Made by a program: the position numbers and the translations under genes | The notes under the pieces: generated by a model | Database searches by the model: none | Told to the model about the DNA's origin: nothing | Seen by the model: the letters and a program-made list of their open reading frames with translations, nothing else | Assembly (NCBI GenBank): GCA_951640165.1 | Contig: OX621249.1 | Span: 2,779,001 to 2,843,000, forward strand | DNA: 64,000 nucleotides | Source: Pseudoips prasinana | Taxonomy: Eukaryota > Arthropoda > Insecta > Lepidoptera > Nolidae | Direction: 5' to 3' | Part shown: positions 10,190-20,130 of the stretch, piece after piece | Position numbering within the stretch: the stretch's first letter is position 1 | Layout of the letters: each line of letters starts with the position of its first letter

Positions 10190-10283
10190 TACCAACCGAA
10201 GGAGGTCTACGGCTCGACAAAGGCCTCCTCCATAGATTTCCAGAATTGCCGGTCTTGCGCTATCCGCATCCAGCGGTTTAATA
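10190..10283 (-). mobile_element. RTE 3' end fragment
   Basis: Antisense copy of the last about 90 bp of the RTE (AATTGCCGGTCTTGCGC, GACAAAGGCCTCC), matching 15.54-15.62 kb. Confidence 0.7.
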
Positions 10284-10373
10284 ATAATAATAATACCCTG
10301 GAACTTTATTTCATCTGATCCTAAACTAAGCAAAGCTTGTACTATGGAAACCAGATAATACACATACATATTT
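10284..10373 (-). repeat. SINE tail fragment (M2/M3 type)
   Basis: CTAAGCAAAGCTTGTACTAT preceded by an ATA-rich tail, the antisense 3' part shared by SINE-M2 and SINE-M3. Its head is replaced by the SINE-M1 copy that starts at 10374. Confidence 0.6.
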
Positions 10374-10597
10374 GACTGCACGTGTGGCGCAGCGGCTAAG
10401 ACAGTCGCCTCGCCGCTTCGTGTCGCGGGTTCGAGTCCCACGCCGGACAACTATTTGTGTGACCCATAAATAGTTGTTCTGAGTCTGGATGTAATTTGTG
10501 TCCGTCTATTATATGTTTGTTATTATATATTATTATATAAAGGACCCGAGACACAGGGATTATATTCCCTAATGCTAAAGGGTGTTGTCATGTAAAA
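10374..10597 (+). mobile_element. SINE-M1, tRNA-derived
   Basis: The tRNA-like head has Pol III A box (TGGCGCAGCGGCTAAG) and B box (GGGTTCGAGTCCC). An unrelated body (ATTTGTGTGACCCATAAATAG) follows, then an A-rich end. Full-length type copy; others are at 31.2 and 46.0 kb. Confidence 0.85.
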
Positions 10598-10624
10598 ATA
10601 TATATATATATACACAAATATCTG

Positions 10625-10805
10625 TCTTGAGTGGGAATCGAACCCAAAATCTGGTGGTTTCCAGCCACTCTCACAAGATCATGACTCCACCTTGCAGTGC
10701 CCACGCTGCGTTTTCCGGTTCGTGGTCGCCACTCGCGACCCTTTCTGCCCCAACGGCCGTCGCTTTTACGAGCTATGTGCCCCGTCGCCGCGTTGCTGTC
10801 TATCC
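10625..10805 (-). mobile_element. RTE 3' coding fragment
   Basis: Antisense RTE C-terminal sequence (TTTCCGGTTCGTGGTCGCCA, then TTCTGCCCCAACGGCC), corresponding to 15.61-15.76 kb. It is preceded by a short tRNA-B-box-like stretch (GAATCGAACCC) at 10637. Confidence 0.7.
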
Positions 10806-10839
10806 GTTACTGCATGTTTGTAAAAGTCCCAACTGCATT

Positions 10840-11165
10840 TTTTTTTTATGTCAGTGGTCGCAAACGAGCAAGTGGTTCACCTGATGGTAAGTGATCACCG
10901 CCGCCCATGGACACTCGCAACACCAGAGGAGTCACGGGTGCGTAGCCGGCCTTTAAGAGTCAGCAAACAAGTGTTGCTGACCCTTCCCCCCACCCCGATG
11001 AGCTCTGGCGACCTTACTCACTCTCAGAAACACAACATTAAATTATTAATGTTATTATTAAGGAATGTCTTCTGTAAGGTGGAGGTACTTCCCCGGTCGG
11101 GCTGCTCTTCGAGCAATGGAACGTTGTGCTACCAACTTGTACTTGCTCCTACCTCTCTTAAATTT
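10840..11165 (-). repeat. Dispersed retroposon fragment
   Basis: Contains CACCTGATGGTAAGTGATCA, then ACACTCGCAACACCAGAGG and an AT spacer, then GGAGGTACTTCCCCGGTCGG. A second copy in the opposite orientation lies at 30.33-30.60 kb and a partial one at 42.64-42.74 kb. The CACCTGATGG end is also that of the LINE at 52.5 kb. Confidence 0.6.
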
Positions 11166-11334
11166 GTCCAGCATTGGACGTCATTAGACTGACATAATTA
11201 TGTAACCTAAAGATAAAAAATTGCATTCAAACAATTCACTGCTTTCGCCTGCGGGCAAGGTGCTCAGAAAGATGGAAATGTTACCTCATTGTATGTAGAG
11301 TCTAATTAGTTAACTTATACAAGCGCACACGTTG

Positions 11335-11426
11335 ATTTGATCCGGTGGTAGCATTAAAGCGCGACCGTCGTTTTAAACACAAGGTCCGTTATAATAATAA
11401 TACTGAATTCATACCTTAATATAGAC
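11335..11426 (+). mobile_element. LINE-H 3' UTR, left half of split copy
   Basis: TCCGGTGGTAGCATTAAAGC up to TAATATAGAC, where LINE-A is inserted. The copy resumes at 14017. The last 7 bp (TATAGAC, 11420-11426) are the target-site duplication. Confidence 0.85.
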
Positions 11427-14016
11427 TTGCTTTCTCTTACCATGACCTACTTTTCCTTTCTTACAAAATTCGCCTTCCTAAGGCAAAATCTAAAATAATT
11501 GCACAACGCAATTTTGGTGGTATAGATTTGGATTGTCTTCGAGCGGATGCTGGCAGCATTGACTGGGCTCCTCTGATTGCTGCTGTTTCGGTCGACGAGA
11601 AAATTATGATGTTCAACACCAGTATTATTGGGTTATACGATGTGCATGCCCCATTGCGTAAAATAAAAGTTAAGCATCTCCCCGCACCTTGGCTAACATC
11701 TGAAACGAAAACTCTTTTAGCTAAGAAAGCGGCAGCTAAGTCACGGTATGCGAGTAGGCCTAACGATCTGAATCGGCATAAATATATTTCTCTTCGAAAT
11801 CGCTGCAATAAGGTGTGTAGGTATTCACAACGCCAACACATCCATAACTCGGTTGAGAATGGAGATCCAGCAAAAATATGGAAATTTCTGCGGTCATTGG
11901 GAATAGGGAAAGCTCGAAATGATGCTACTCCTAACAATTTAGATATTAATTTACTTAATAAGCATTTCACTACTTCGCCCAATTTCGACAGGGCAACAAA
12001 ATTTAACACATTACGTGACCTTTCAGCCGTTCCCTGTCCCAGCTACTCTCCCTTTTCTCTTAGTCAGTTGACTGATTGTGACGTTAGGATGAGTATTCTA
12101 TCCATTACGTCTAACGCAGTAGGCAATGACAATATCACCCGTAATATGGTCCTTCCTATCCTTGACGAAATTCTTCCTGCCATTACCCACATCCTAAATT
12201 CATCTTTAAGCTGCGGTGTCTTCCCAGTAATATGGAAAGATGCACAAATTACTCCCCTTCCAAAGAAGGCCAACCCAGCATCCTTTTCCGACTATCGCCC
12301 AATTTCCATCCTGCCTTTCCTTTCCAAAGTCCTTGAACGCCTTGTCCACAACCAACTAAGTAGCTTTCTCACCAAAAATAATCTCCTTAATCCCTTCCAG
12401 TCTGGTTTTCGTCCTGGCCATAGTACAACCTCAGCCTTGGTTCATATTACGGATGACATTAGAGCCGGGTTAGAACGTGGTAATTTAACAGCGCTTGCAC
12501 TGCTCGATTTTAGTAATGCGTTTAATACTGTGGATTTTGATGTGTTACTGGGGATATTACGCTCTCTTAACGTATCTCCAACAGTTATTGACTGGTTTCG
12601 TAGTTACCTGTCTGGCCGCCGGCAGTGTGTTCGTATCGAGAATTTATGTTCTTCTTGGTGCAATACTATTGCAGGCGTGCCTCAGGGTGGCGTTTTATCT
12701 CCATTACTATTCGCAATTTTTATAAATTCCATTTCAAAAAGCCTTCTTACTTCCTACCACCTTTACGCAGACGATCTTCAGATCTACAATCAGGCTCCTT
12801 TAAATAGGCTGGCAGAAGCTGTGGGCAATATCAATACTGATCTGGTTACTATCAGTGAATGGAGTCGTGCGCACGGATTACTTATTAACCCTCAGAAGAC
12901 CCAGGTCATTGTTGTTGGCAGCTCGAGGATGATAGCTAAAGTGTCTTGGTCTCAACTTCCACAACTTCGTTTTGGTAGCAATGTTTTGCCGCTATGTCGC
13001 GAAGTAAAAAATTTGGGCATATACTTGGACAACTGCCTCTCCTGGGGCCCTCAGCTTCAATACGTCAGTCGCAAAATATTTGCGTCGATTGGATCTTTGC
13101 GAAGATTTAAAAACTTCCTCCCAACTAGCACCAAAATTGCGCTTGCTCAATCCCTTCTTCTTCCAATACTAGATTACGCAGATGTCAGCTATCTTGATCT
13201 TACCGAGGCCCAGCTTGATAAACTTGAGCGTCTCCAGAACGTCTGTATAAGATTCATATTTGGTCTACGTAAATATGATCATGTCACGGAATTTCGTAAC
13301 AAGCTCAAGTGGCTGCCCATTCGCTTTCGCCGGAATGCTCATATTCTGTCACTTCTTTACAATGTTTTGTTTACTCCTTCTACTCCCTCTTATCTTAAAG
13401 ATCGCTTTTCTTTCCTGTATGAGTCACATTCGAGGTTACTAAGATCAGCGCAAAATCTTCGATTAAAAATGCCAGAGCATTCCTCAATATTTTTTGATAA
13501 ATCGTTTGCTGTGCAAGGTGCTCGTCTGTGGAATGCACTGCCATTAGTAATTCGTCAAGTAAAATCACTACGACAGTTTCAGAATCTTGTGAAAGAACAC
13601 TACTTGTCTCTTCAACAAAGTACAAATTGATTACTTTTAATTGGTCTAGAACTTCAGCATTAGAAATAGCTCTTGTGTACATTATGGTTATAATTTTCAA
13701 GAATGTATATATATTTTATTTATATATGTATATATTTATATATATGTATATGTTATGTAATACGTAAGTTAAGTATAAGTTTGTAGCGTATTAAGTTCAC
13801 TGTTTTTGTCATAGTACCAGTGCGTACCATGTCATCATTTTTGTACACTGACAACTACCGCAACTATTTTGTTATATACTCCAATCCCTGCCTAGGTTGT
13901 CTGGAAGAGATCACATTTAGTGATAAGGCCGCCAATTGTACATTTCTGTAATGCATCCTTGTTCCTTATATTTTATTTTACTTGGTGTACAATAAAGAGT
14001 TATCTATCTATCTATC
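11427..14016 (+). mobile_element. LINE-A, 5'-truncated CR1/Jockey-type LINE
   Basis: Non-LTR retrotransposon of about 2.6 kb lying inside LINE-H between duplicated TATAGAC (11420-11426 and 14017-14023). It starts within the end of the endonuclease region and carries an intact RT frame. It has a roughly 370-bp 3' UTR with AATAAA at 13991 and ends in an (ATCT)n tail. Confidence 0.88.
11429..13630 (+). CDS. LINE-A reverse transcriptase (5'-truncated ORF2)
   Basis: An uninterrupted frame of about 730 codons entering from the truncated 5' side (YHDLLFLSYKIRLP, the link after the endonuclease). Counting from codon 11528 the RT motifs are YRPIS (256-260), FRPGHST (294-300), motif A LLDFSNAFNTV with D327, motif B GVPQGGVLSPLLF (383-395) and motif C YADD (413-416). 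A long C-terminal region follows (LKWLPIRFRRNAH, ARLWNALP). The palm aspartates are present, although the usual AFDTV reads AFNTV. It would copy LINE RNA at a nicked target. Without the endonuclease half this copy should not be autonomous, but the frame is young enough to be unbroken. Confidence 0.88.
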   Translation, partial: AFSYHDLLFLSYKIRLPKAKSKIIAQRNFGGIDLDCLRADAGSIDWAPLIAAVSVDEKIMMFNTSIIGLYDVHAPLRKIKVKHLPAPWLTSETKTLLAKKAAAKSRYASRPNDLNRHKYISLRNRCNKVCRYSQRQHIHNSVENGDPAKIWKFLRSLGIGKARNDATPNNLDINLLNKHFTTSPNFDRATKFNTLRDLSAVPCPSYSPFSLSQLTDCDVRMSILSITSNAVGNDNITRNMVLPILDEILPAITHILNSSLSCGVFPVIWKDAQITPLPKKANPASFSDYRPISILPFLSKVLERLVHNQLSSFLTKNNLLNPFQSGFRPGHSTTSALVHITDDIRAGLERGNLTALALLDFSNAFNTVDFDVLLGILRSLNVSPTVIDWFRSYLSGRRQCVRIENLCSSWCNTIAGVPQGGVLSPLLFAIFINSISKSLLTSYHLYADDLQIYNQAPLNRLAEAVGNINTDLVTISEWSRAHGLLINPQKTQVIVVGSSRMIAKVSWSQLPQLRFGSNVLPLCREVKNLGIYLDNCLSWGPQLQYVSRKIFASIGSLRRFKNFLPTSTKIALAQSLLLPILDYADVSYLDLTEAQLDKLERLQNVCIRFIFGLRKYDHVTEFRNKLKWLPIRFRRNAHILSLLYNVLFTPSTPSYLKDRFSFLYESHSRLLRSAQNLRLKMPEHSSIFFDKSFAVQGARLWNALPLVIRQVKSLRQFQNLVKEHYLSLQQSTN

Positions 14017-14305
14017 TATAGACAGAACCATTCAGACAATATGTAGTAAAATATAAATTTCAATACATAATATTATAAACTTCAACGAAACATAATCTCC
14101 TTGACAATAACTTAATACAAGCTAGCTAAATGTCACTACCATTATAAAATAAATTGTATAAATGTTTTAACATTCCGTGTACCTAAATATCTGTAATAAG
14201 TAACTAGAAATAATAACTGTATTACTACAAACATGTTCTGACTATTAACAAGCGCTTTTTTAAAGTCTACGTGAATAAAAACTTTTTTTATTTTATATTT
14301 TTACT
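14017..14305 (+). mobile_element. LINE-H 3' UTR, right half of split copy
   Basis: Resumes with TATAGACAGAACCATT and continues to GTCTACGTGAATAAAAAC and a T/A tail. With 11335-11426 it forms one LINE-H 3' end. Confidence 0.85.
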
Positions 14306-14750
14306 ATTTTTTACAAGCCTGGACAGCTCCCTAAAGAAACCCCATACTTCTGAGTTCAAGCGGACATTATTAATAAGTCTTATACATTGTTTGGTGGACT
14401 ATATAAGCAATCGTTTATTATGATCTTATGGTACAAGTGATGACAACTTAGACAGGAAGCACTTAACACCTATCAAGCACTACAATAAACTGACCCGACC
14501 TACTGTAGAGGTTCAAATATTCGAACAATATCGTAGAACAAGAACCAATCATAACTTGCTGAACTGAAGATGTTGCAAAAACCTCATGTTTTTATCCATT
14601 TTAAGCAGGCAGGCAGCTAAATTTATGTGTATATTATATGTTTATTATATATATACATGTTATATATTTATTTACCACTGGTAGATTCTGTTTTGTTTTT
14701 ATTTTTGTATTATTTACATTAACTTAGTTCATAGTATAAATTGTTGAGCA
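14306..14750. other. No gene recognised
   Basis: AT-rich sequence with no supported feature. Confidence 0.4.
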
Positions 14751-14754
14751 CTGT

Positions 14755-14905
14755 TTGTAACCCATTACATATAAGCTCGCACTCTAACAAAGGTTTGCTG
14801 GAAGAGAACTCATAGTTGAGTTAAGCTCGCCTGTGTACATGATAGGTATGTCTAATCTTTTATGTTAATATGTATTTCTGTGTGCAATAAAGTATAAATA
14901 TTCTG
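14755..14905 (+). mobile_element. LINE 3' end fragment (LINE-A-like)
   Basis: GGTTTGCTGGAAGAGA..GCCTGTGTACA..GCAATAAAGT matches the arrangement of the LINE-A 3' UTR (GGTTGTCTGGAAGAGATC..CAATAAAGAG). Confidence 0.6.
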
Positions 14906-15160
14906 AAGGAATCAGAATTTAATATTGATGGATTAAATCCCACAATATAGTGAAACAACAATATGACATAATATAGTGAAAAACAAGCTGAGTGTAAACG
15001 AAGCTCTTTCTTACTCCTCCTGAACGGCTGAACCGATCTTCTTCGAAATTGACACAGTGGTAGCGACCGTTCTCGTGAGTGTATATGTTTGAATCTGACC
15101 CGCCACGGAGGAATAATCACCGAAAAAAAAATATGTCCCATTGAAATCAATTTAAAGCTA

Positions 15161-15272
15161 CAAACGCAAGCATATCCAGCTACCCCAATCTGTCAAATTT
15201 CTTTTAAAGATTTTCAACTGTATCACAAAAGCAATTTTTACAGATTGTGGTAGCTTGATGTGCTAGCGTCTG
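15161..15272. mobile_element. Palindromic MITE-1 copy, shortened
   Basis: Left arm CAAACGCAAGCATATCCAGC, right arm TTGATGTGCTAGCGTCTG, TA flanks. About 20 bp shorter than the other copies. Confidence 0.8.
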
Positions 15273-15349
15273 TACTTTACACCTGCTTAACTACACTCAG
15301 CTCAATATTTGAAAGCAGCAGAATGCCTTGAAGATCCAGATAATTTAGA

Positions 15350-15485
15350 CCTCTGAGGACACACTCGTGGTGTTCGGGCACTGAAGTAAAAAGACGGATA
15401 TAAATGAATTAATGAAATTTATTCAGCACTTTAGTATTTACATATACTGGTACTTGTCAGGCTCACAATCCAGGAACAGTATAAA
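15350..15485 (+). repeat. Direct repeat on one side of the RTE
   Basis: CTCTGAGGACACACTCG..GGTGTTCGGGCACTGAAGTA..AAGACGGA matches 18.70-18.77 kb in the same orientation. The downstream sequence also shows weaker similarity (TATTTACATATACTGG..CAGGAACAG). Confidence 0.5.
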
Positions 15486-15535
15486 TGTAAAAAAAAAAAA
15501 ATATTACTCCGTCCGTGCGGTCGGTCTTCATCATA

Positions 15536-16195
15536 TCAGCCGAAAGACGTCCACTGCTGGACAAAGGCCTCCCCCAAAGATCTCCACAATTGCCGGTCTT
15601 GCGCTGTTCGCATCCAGCAGTTTCCAGCGACCCGCACAAGATCATCGGTCCATCTTGTAGGGGGCCTGCCCACGCTGCGTCTTCCGGTTCGTGGTCGCCA
15701 CTCAAGAACCTTTCTGCCCCAACGGCCATCGGTTCTACGAGCTATGTGCCCCGCCCACTGCCACTTCAGTTTTGCAATTCTTCGGGCTATGTCGGTGACT
15801 TTGGTTCTCCTGCGGATCTCGGCATTTCTGATTCGATCCCGCAGGGAAACTCCGAGCATAGCCCTCTTTATTGCTCTTTGGGTGACCTTGAGCCTTCTAA
15901 TAAGGCCCATAGTGAGCGACCACGTCTCTGTTCCGTAAGTCATCACTGGCAACACACACTGGTCGAAGACTTTCGACTTGAGACACTGCGGTATTTTGGA
16001 CGAGAAGATGTTACGTAGCTTCCCGAACGCTGCCCAGCCGAGTTGGATTCTACGATTGACCTCCTTCTCGAAGTTGGACCTACCTAGTTGGATGGTCTGT
16101 CCTAGGTAAATATAGTTTTCTACAACTTCGAGCGCAGAGTCACCAACTTTTAATTGAGTGGGTGCAACATGGATGTTTAATATGATTTTTGACAA
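15536..16195 (-). pseudogene. RTE ORF2, C-terminal region
   Basis: About 220 codons: NYIYLGQTIQLGRSNF, EVNRRIQLGWAAFGKL, VLPVMTYGTETW, LKWQWAGHIARR and GRPPTRWTDDL. This is the standard RTE thumb and C-terminus, ending in QQWTSFG. It is out of frame with the RT palm upstream because roughly 30 codons between the FADDI motif and NIHVAPT are deleted. Confidence 0.9.
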
Positions 16196-16919
16196 CTATA
16201 TCATCGGCAAATCGAAGGTGAGTGATGTACTCGCCATTGACATTGATGCCAAAGCCTTTCCAGTCCAGAAGCTTGAAGACATCTTCCAATGCAGCCGTGA
16301 ACAGTTTCGGAGATATAACATCTCCCTGTCTCACGCCTCGCTGCAAGTGGATAGGTTTCGAGTTCTGGTCCTGGAGTCGCACTGACATAGTGGCGTTTTC
16401 ATACAAGCACTTTATCACCTCGATATACCGGTAGTCGATTTGGCACCTTTGGAGAGACCTCAACACGGCCCATGTTTCGATAGAATCGAAGGCTTTCTCA
16501 TAGTCCACAAACGCTAAGCACAGTGGCTTGTTATACTCTTCGGTCTTCTGTATAACTTGCCGCAGCGTATGTATGTGGTCTATGGTACTAAAGCCTTTTC
16601 GGAACCCGGCTTGTTCGGGAGGCTGGAAGTCGTCAAACCTGCGCGCGAGATGGTTCGTAATGACCCTCGAAAACAACTTGTAAACATGGCTCAGCAGTGT
16701 GATGGGTCTATAATTCTTCAATAGGGTTTTGTCGCCCTTTCTGAAGAAGAGCACCACCACACTCCTGTGCCATGCTTGTGGCGTTTGACCATCTAGTATG
16801 ACGGAGTTAAATAACTTCTGAAGGGCCCGTAGGATTGGTGTACCACCCGCCTTCAGAAGCTCAGCTGTAACTCCATCATCACCAGGCGCCTTGTTGTTCT
16901 TGAGTTGTTTGAGAGCCAT
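16140..16919 (-). pseudogene. RTE reverse transcriptase palm
   Basis: RT domain with LKNNKAPGDDGVTAELLKAG, NYRPITLLSHVYKLFSR, motif A AFVDYEKAFDSI, motif B GVRQGDVISPKLF and motif C RFADDIVV. All palm aspartates are visible. The frame is lost just after FADDIVV by the internal deletion, and upstream it is separated from the endonuclease by disrupted linker sequence. Confidence 0.9.
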
Positions 16920-17523
16920 TCTAATCTCGTACAGGCTAACGTCCGGGATGTCTTCGGTGTAATGTCAGGTTAGTCGTGCTCTGGGATCTGAGGCATGACT
17001 TTTGACAGGTGGCTGTGTAGTCGTATATAACTGTCCGTAGAACTTCTCGATCTCTCCCAGCAACTCAGGTTTAGACGTGACGATTCTACCATCCTCAGTC
17101 TTCAGCTTCGTCAGTTGGCTCTGTCCAACAGACAGAGCTCTTGCGAACACTTTGGAGCCTTTGTTGCGCTCAATGGCCTCTTTAATACTTTTTGTATTAA
17201 ATTGACGCGTGTCGCGAGTCAAAGACTTTGAGATTTGTCTGTTGAGCTGCCGATATATGGTAGTCATCTGAGGATGTCAGAACCATTTTCCGTCTTTCTT
17301 CCATAAGTTGCAGGGTAAAGTCAGAGATCTTTTTAGTTCTGTTTGTACGACGGGCCTTGAAGACCTTAGACCCAGCCATATGGACAGCTTCTACGAGCCT
17401 GTCATAGTATGAGTCCACTTCCTCGCAGTCTGCTAGGCATTCGAAACGGTTTTGCAGTTCGAGCTGAAATGGTTCGGGGTTTTGGACGTGGATAGGTAAA
17501 GGTCGGAGCGTAGACTTTATCAG
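16920..17523 (-). pseudogene. RTE linker between endonuclease and RT
   Basis: Translatable pieces in different frames: YRQLNRQISKSLTRDTRQFN with SIKEAIERNKGSKVFAR, and YYDRLVEAVHMAGSKVFK. They match the linker of the RTE at 61.96-62.41 kb. The frame breaks around 17.27 kb and again near 16.93 kb. Confidence 0.8.
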
Positions 17524-18321
17524 TCAGGACCTCTGGAGTTTGACATTAAGGTTCAATGAGCCTCTGACCAGTTTGTGATCGCTCCCGGTTTTAACCGCAT
17601 TGATCACGGAGACATCATTGAACATCTGTCGTCTCGTCGACAAGATAAACTCTATCTCATTTTTAGTTTTACCATCGGGACTCACCCAGGTCCATTTACG
17701 GTGATCCAGCTTCCTGAAGAAGGAATTCATCATAAAGAGTCCCTCCTTCTCCATGAAGTCGGCCAACATCTGGCCCCGGGGGTTCCGGTCTCCAGTTCCA
17801 AATTGCCCCACTCTCAGCTCATTACGGAATCGTTTGCCCAGCTTCGCGTTAAAGTCCCCCATGACCACAGTGAAATAGCTGTTAGAGGTATGTATGGCTC
17901 TGGAGATGTCCTCATACATAACCTCGACTGCATCATCGGAGTGTGTCGAAGTGGGTGCGTATACCTGTATAACCTTCAACGAATACCGCTTGGAGATTCT
18001 GAGTATAAGGTACGCAACCCTCGTCGACACACTCTCGATTTTCACTAAGTTGTTCACGAGAGACTTGTGGACTATGAACCCGACACCACCTTGGGATAGT
18101 TGGTCACCCTCCCGGTAATAGAGCAGGTTTCCGGATTTCAGTATTATCGAGTCCTCCCCCTCTCTTCGGACTTCAGATAATCCTACAATATCCCAACGTA
18201 ACCTGCTCAATTCTTCTTCCAGTTCGGTTATCTTCTCGTTGGACCGCAGTGTACGTGTAACACGGAATCTGCCGGGGATTCTTAGCACCCCCTGCCCTGC
18301 CGTAACCACGGCTGTTACCAC
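17524..18321 (-). pseudogene. RTE endonuclease domain
   Basis: APE-like endonuclease of the RTE: WDIVGLSEVRREGE near the start (E motif), VIQVYAPTS, VVMGDFNAKLG (D/N motif) and GSDHKLVRG (DH motif). The domain itself reads through from about the RTLRSNEK segment. It nicks target DNA for primed reverse transcription. Frame shifts relative to the linker show that the whole ORF is broken. Confidence 0.88.
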
Positions 18322-18699
18322 GGCTGGGAATAGCAGGGCTGCCGGGGACTGGGGGCCGCGGTTTTGTTGTGTCCATCATTTGGGAGGATATGCCGTAATC
18401 GCCACGCTTGGCAGGCGGGTTGGCGATCGCAGTAAGGTAGACATTGGTAGACTCAGGAGAACGCTGCTGCCCGTTCTCTGGTATATATTCCCTCGGGACG
18501 ACTTCTACGTCCCCCCACGGGATGAGAGGGGGTGGCGATATTCTTTGAGGCCGTCACCACACAGCGGTCGGTCTTATCATGGTCTTATCACATATTTTTA
18601 AATCATTCAATAAATAACAAGTTTCTAAGCGATTATTTATAAAATTATTTAATTATTAAAAAAAAATTCTCTCAACCAATAGTTTAATTTAAGCGACTA

Positions 18700-18960
18700 A
18701 TATCTGAGGGCACCCTTATGTGGTTCGGGCGAAAGCTCAGGGGGCCACTGAAGTAATAAGACGGAATTCTAAATCAATGGATCACCGATCATATCAAGAC
18801 ATCACCGGTCAGATAAAGATGATCCCTAGCAGAAGCACGAGATCTCAGGCCAGCGACAGAGAGAAAACGCTACCAGCTTACTGCAGCGTTCTAAAGTAAC
18901 TACTTACATTTACAAAATAAATAATTAACCAGTCAGGAACCAGAAGCAGATAATAAATAA
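18700..18960 (+). repeat. Direct repeat on the other side of the RTE
   Basis: Starts ATCTGAGGGCACCC, then GGCCACTGAAGTAATAAGAC, same orientation as 15.35-15.49 kb. Not assignable to a known family. Confidence 0.5.
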
Positions 18961-19045
18961 ATAAAAAACAAATTATAAACACCCTAACAGCAGCCGTTAT
19001 GCTCGTGTCTCCCCTACATTAGAAGGATTTATTTTCAATCCCTAC

Positions 19046-19515
19046 TAGAGATGTAAAATGACTGAATATGACTACAATTGTCATAAAACTTTAATGACCG
19101 GTCATTTACTGTCAAATTCAGTCAATTTGACTCAAATATTATTGTCTTTTCTCGACTACCACCAATTATTTATTTATTTAGGTACCCAATTTATATGCAA
19201 GTTTAAATGAAGCAACGTTTTATTATATCATGAGAGGCGCTGCGACGTTGCCATTTTGTCTTAAATGCAAGCATGATTAGAAATGTAAAAGGATTAACAC
19301 TATATAATAATACTATAAGTCATAAAAACCACTTTTTTGTTTAAATTTAGAAGTTGTAGACTTTTATTAACGACAAAAGCTTAAAAGGTACTAAATTTTA
19401 TTACAATAAAATTGACTAAAAATGACCATTTTTGACAGTTAATTACCATTTTTGACAAATTTGACCTTAAATGACAGTCAGTCTAATTCAGTCACTTTAG
19501 TCATTTTCAACACTA
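19046..19515. mobile_element. hAT-type MITE with 8-bp duplication
   Basis: Ends TAGAGATGTAAAATGACT and (reverse) TAGTGTTGAAAATGACT, flanked by ATCCCTAC at 19038-19045 and 19516-19523. It is 470 bp long, with many subterminal AATGAC/GTCATT motifs and no coding capacity. The TAG(A/G)GATG-like tip resembles Ac-group hATs. Confidence 0.82.
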
Positions 19516-19541
19516 ATCCCTACCCAGAACAAATGACTTGC

Positions 19542-19759
19542 CGGTGGTATAGTGGCTAGTGACCCTGACTGCTACGGTAGTGGTCGTAGGTTCAATCCGG
19601 AAACATATTTGTGTGATGAGCACGATTATTTCCTCTGTCTGGGTGTATTTTATCTACTCATATAATATGTATATATTTAAAAAAATATATAAGTTTGTTT
19701 ATCAGTTGTCTGGTTGCCATACAAGCTCTACCTAATTTGGGATCAGACGGCATTGTTTA
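19542..19759 (+). mobile_element. SINE-M3, tRNA-derived
   Basis: Head GTGGTATAGTGGCTAGTGAC (A-box-like) and GTAGGTTCAATCC (B-box-like), body GAGCACGATTATTTCCTC and TCTGGGTGTA, tail GGTTGCCATACAAGCTCTAC. Type copy for the M3 family. Confidence 0.75.
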
Positions 19760-19865
19760 CTAGCTATGCTCCACGGTTTCACCCGCGTTAAACTAGTTTT
19801 GGCGTAAAGGAGTAACTAACATACAACTAAACTCACAAACTTTCGCATTTATAATATTAGTAGGA
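19760..19865 (-). mobile_element. Short Helitron remnant
   Basis: CTAGCTATGCTCCACGG start and TATAATATTAGTAGGA end correspond to the reverse complement of the Helitrons at 41.4 and 52.95 kb; internally deleted. Confidence 0.6.
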
Positions 19866-19999
19866 TGTGTACCTCTAGCGGTTTTGGCAGTGCACGCCGG
19901 AATAGCTCGCAGATGGTAGATATTTTCCTACTTACTTGACACTTATCGTCATACTTTAGACAATTCACACAATATCTTTCTAAATTGTAGCCTATATGT

Positions 20000-20130
20000 T
20001 ATTCTGATGAATAGGCTATATTATTGTAAAGTTTCAGTAAAATCCATTCAGTAGTTTTTACGTGAAAGAGTAACAAACATACATCCATCCATCCATACTT
20101 ACAAACTTTCGCTTTTATAATATTGGTAGT
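20000..20130 (-). mobile_element. Short Helitron remnant
   Basis: Sequence from ATAGGCTATATTATTG to ACTTTCGCTTTTATAATATT is the body and 5' end of the same Helitron family; the CTAG end is not seen. Confidence 0.45.

Larger units (their letters stand above)
15515..18575 (-). mobile_element. RTE-type LINE, nearly full length, dead
   Basis: Antisense RTE retrotransposon with all modules in order from right to left: leader (18.35-18.57 kb), APE-type endonuclease, linker, RT and C-terminal region. It ends with the short tail whose sense is GGCTGATATGATGAAG. Several frameshifts and one internal deletion make it inactive. This family also supplies the 3' fragments at 10.2, 10.7, 24.2, 54.8 and 56.9 kb, the copy at 60.8 kb, and the head/tail composites. 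Confidence 0.9.

Noticed and set aside
17575..18048. 157-codon open frame on the plus strand
   Set aside because: It is the antisense shadow of the RTE endonuclease; homology is on the minus strand.
15350..18960. Complete LTR retrotransposon around the RTE
   Set aside because: The flanking direct repeats lack TG..CA ends, a primer-binding site or gag/pol sequence.
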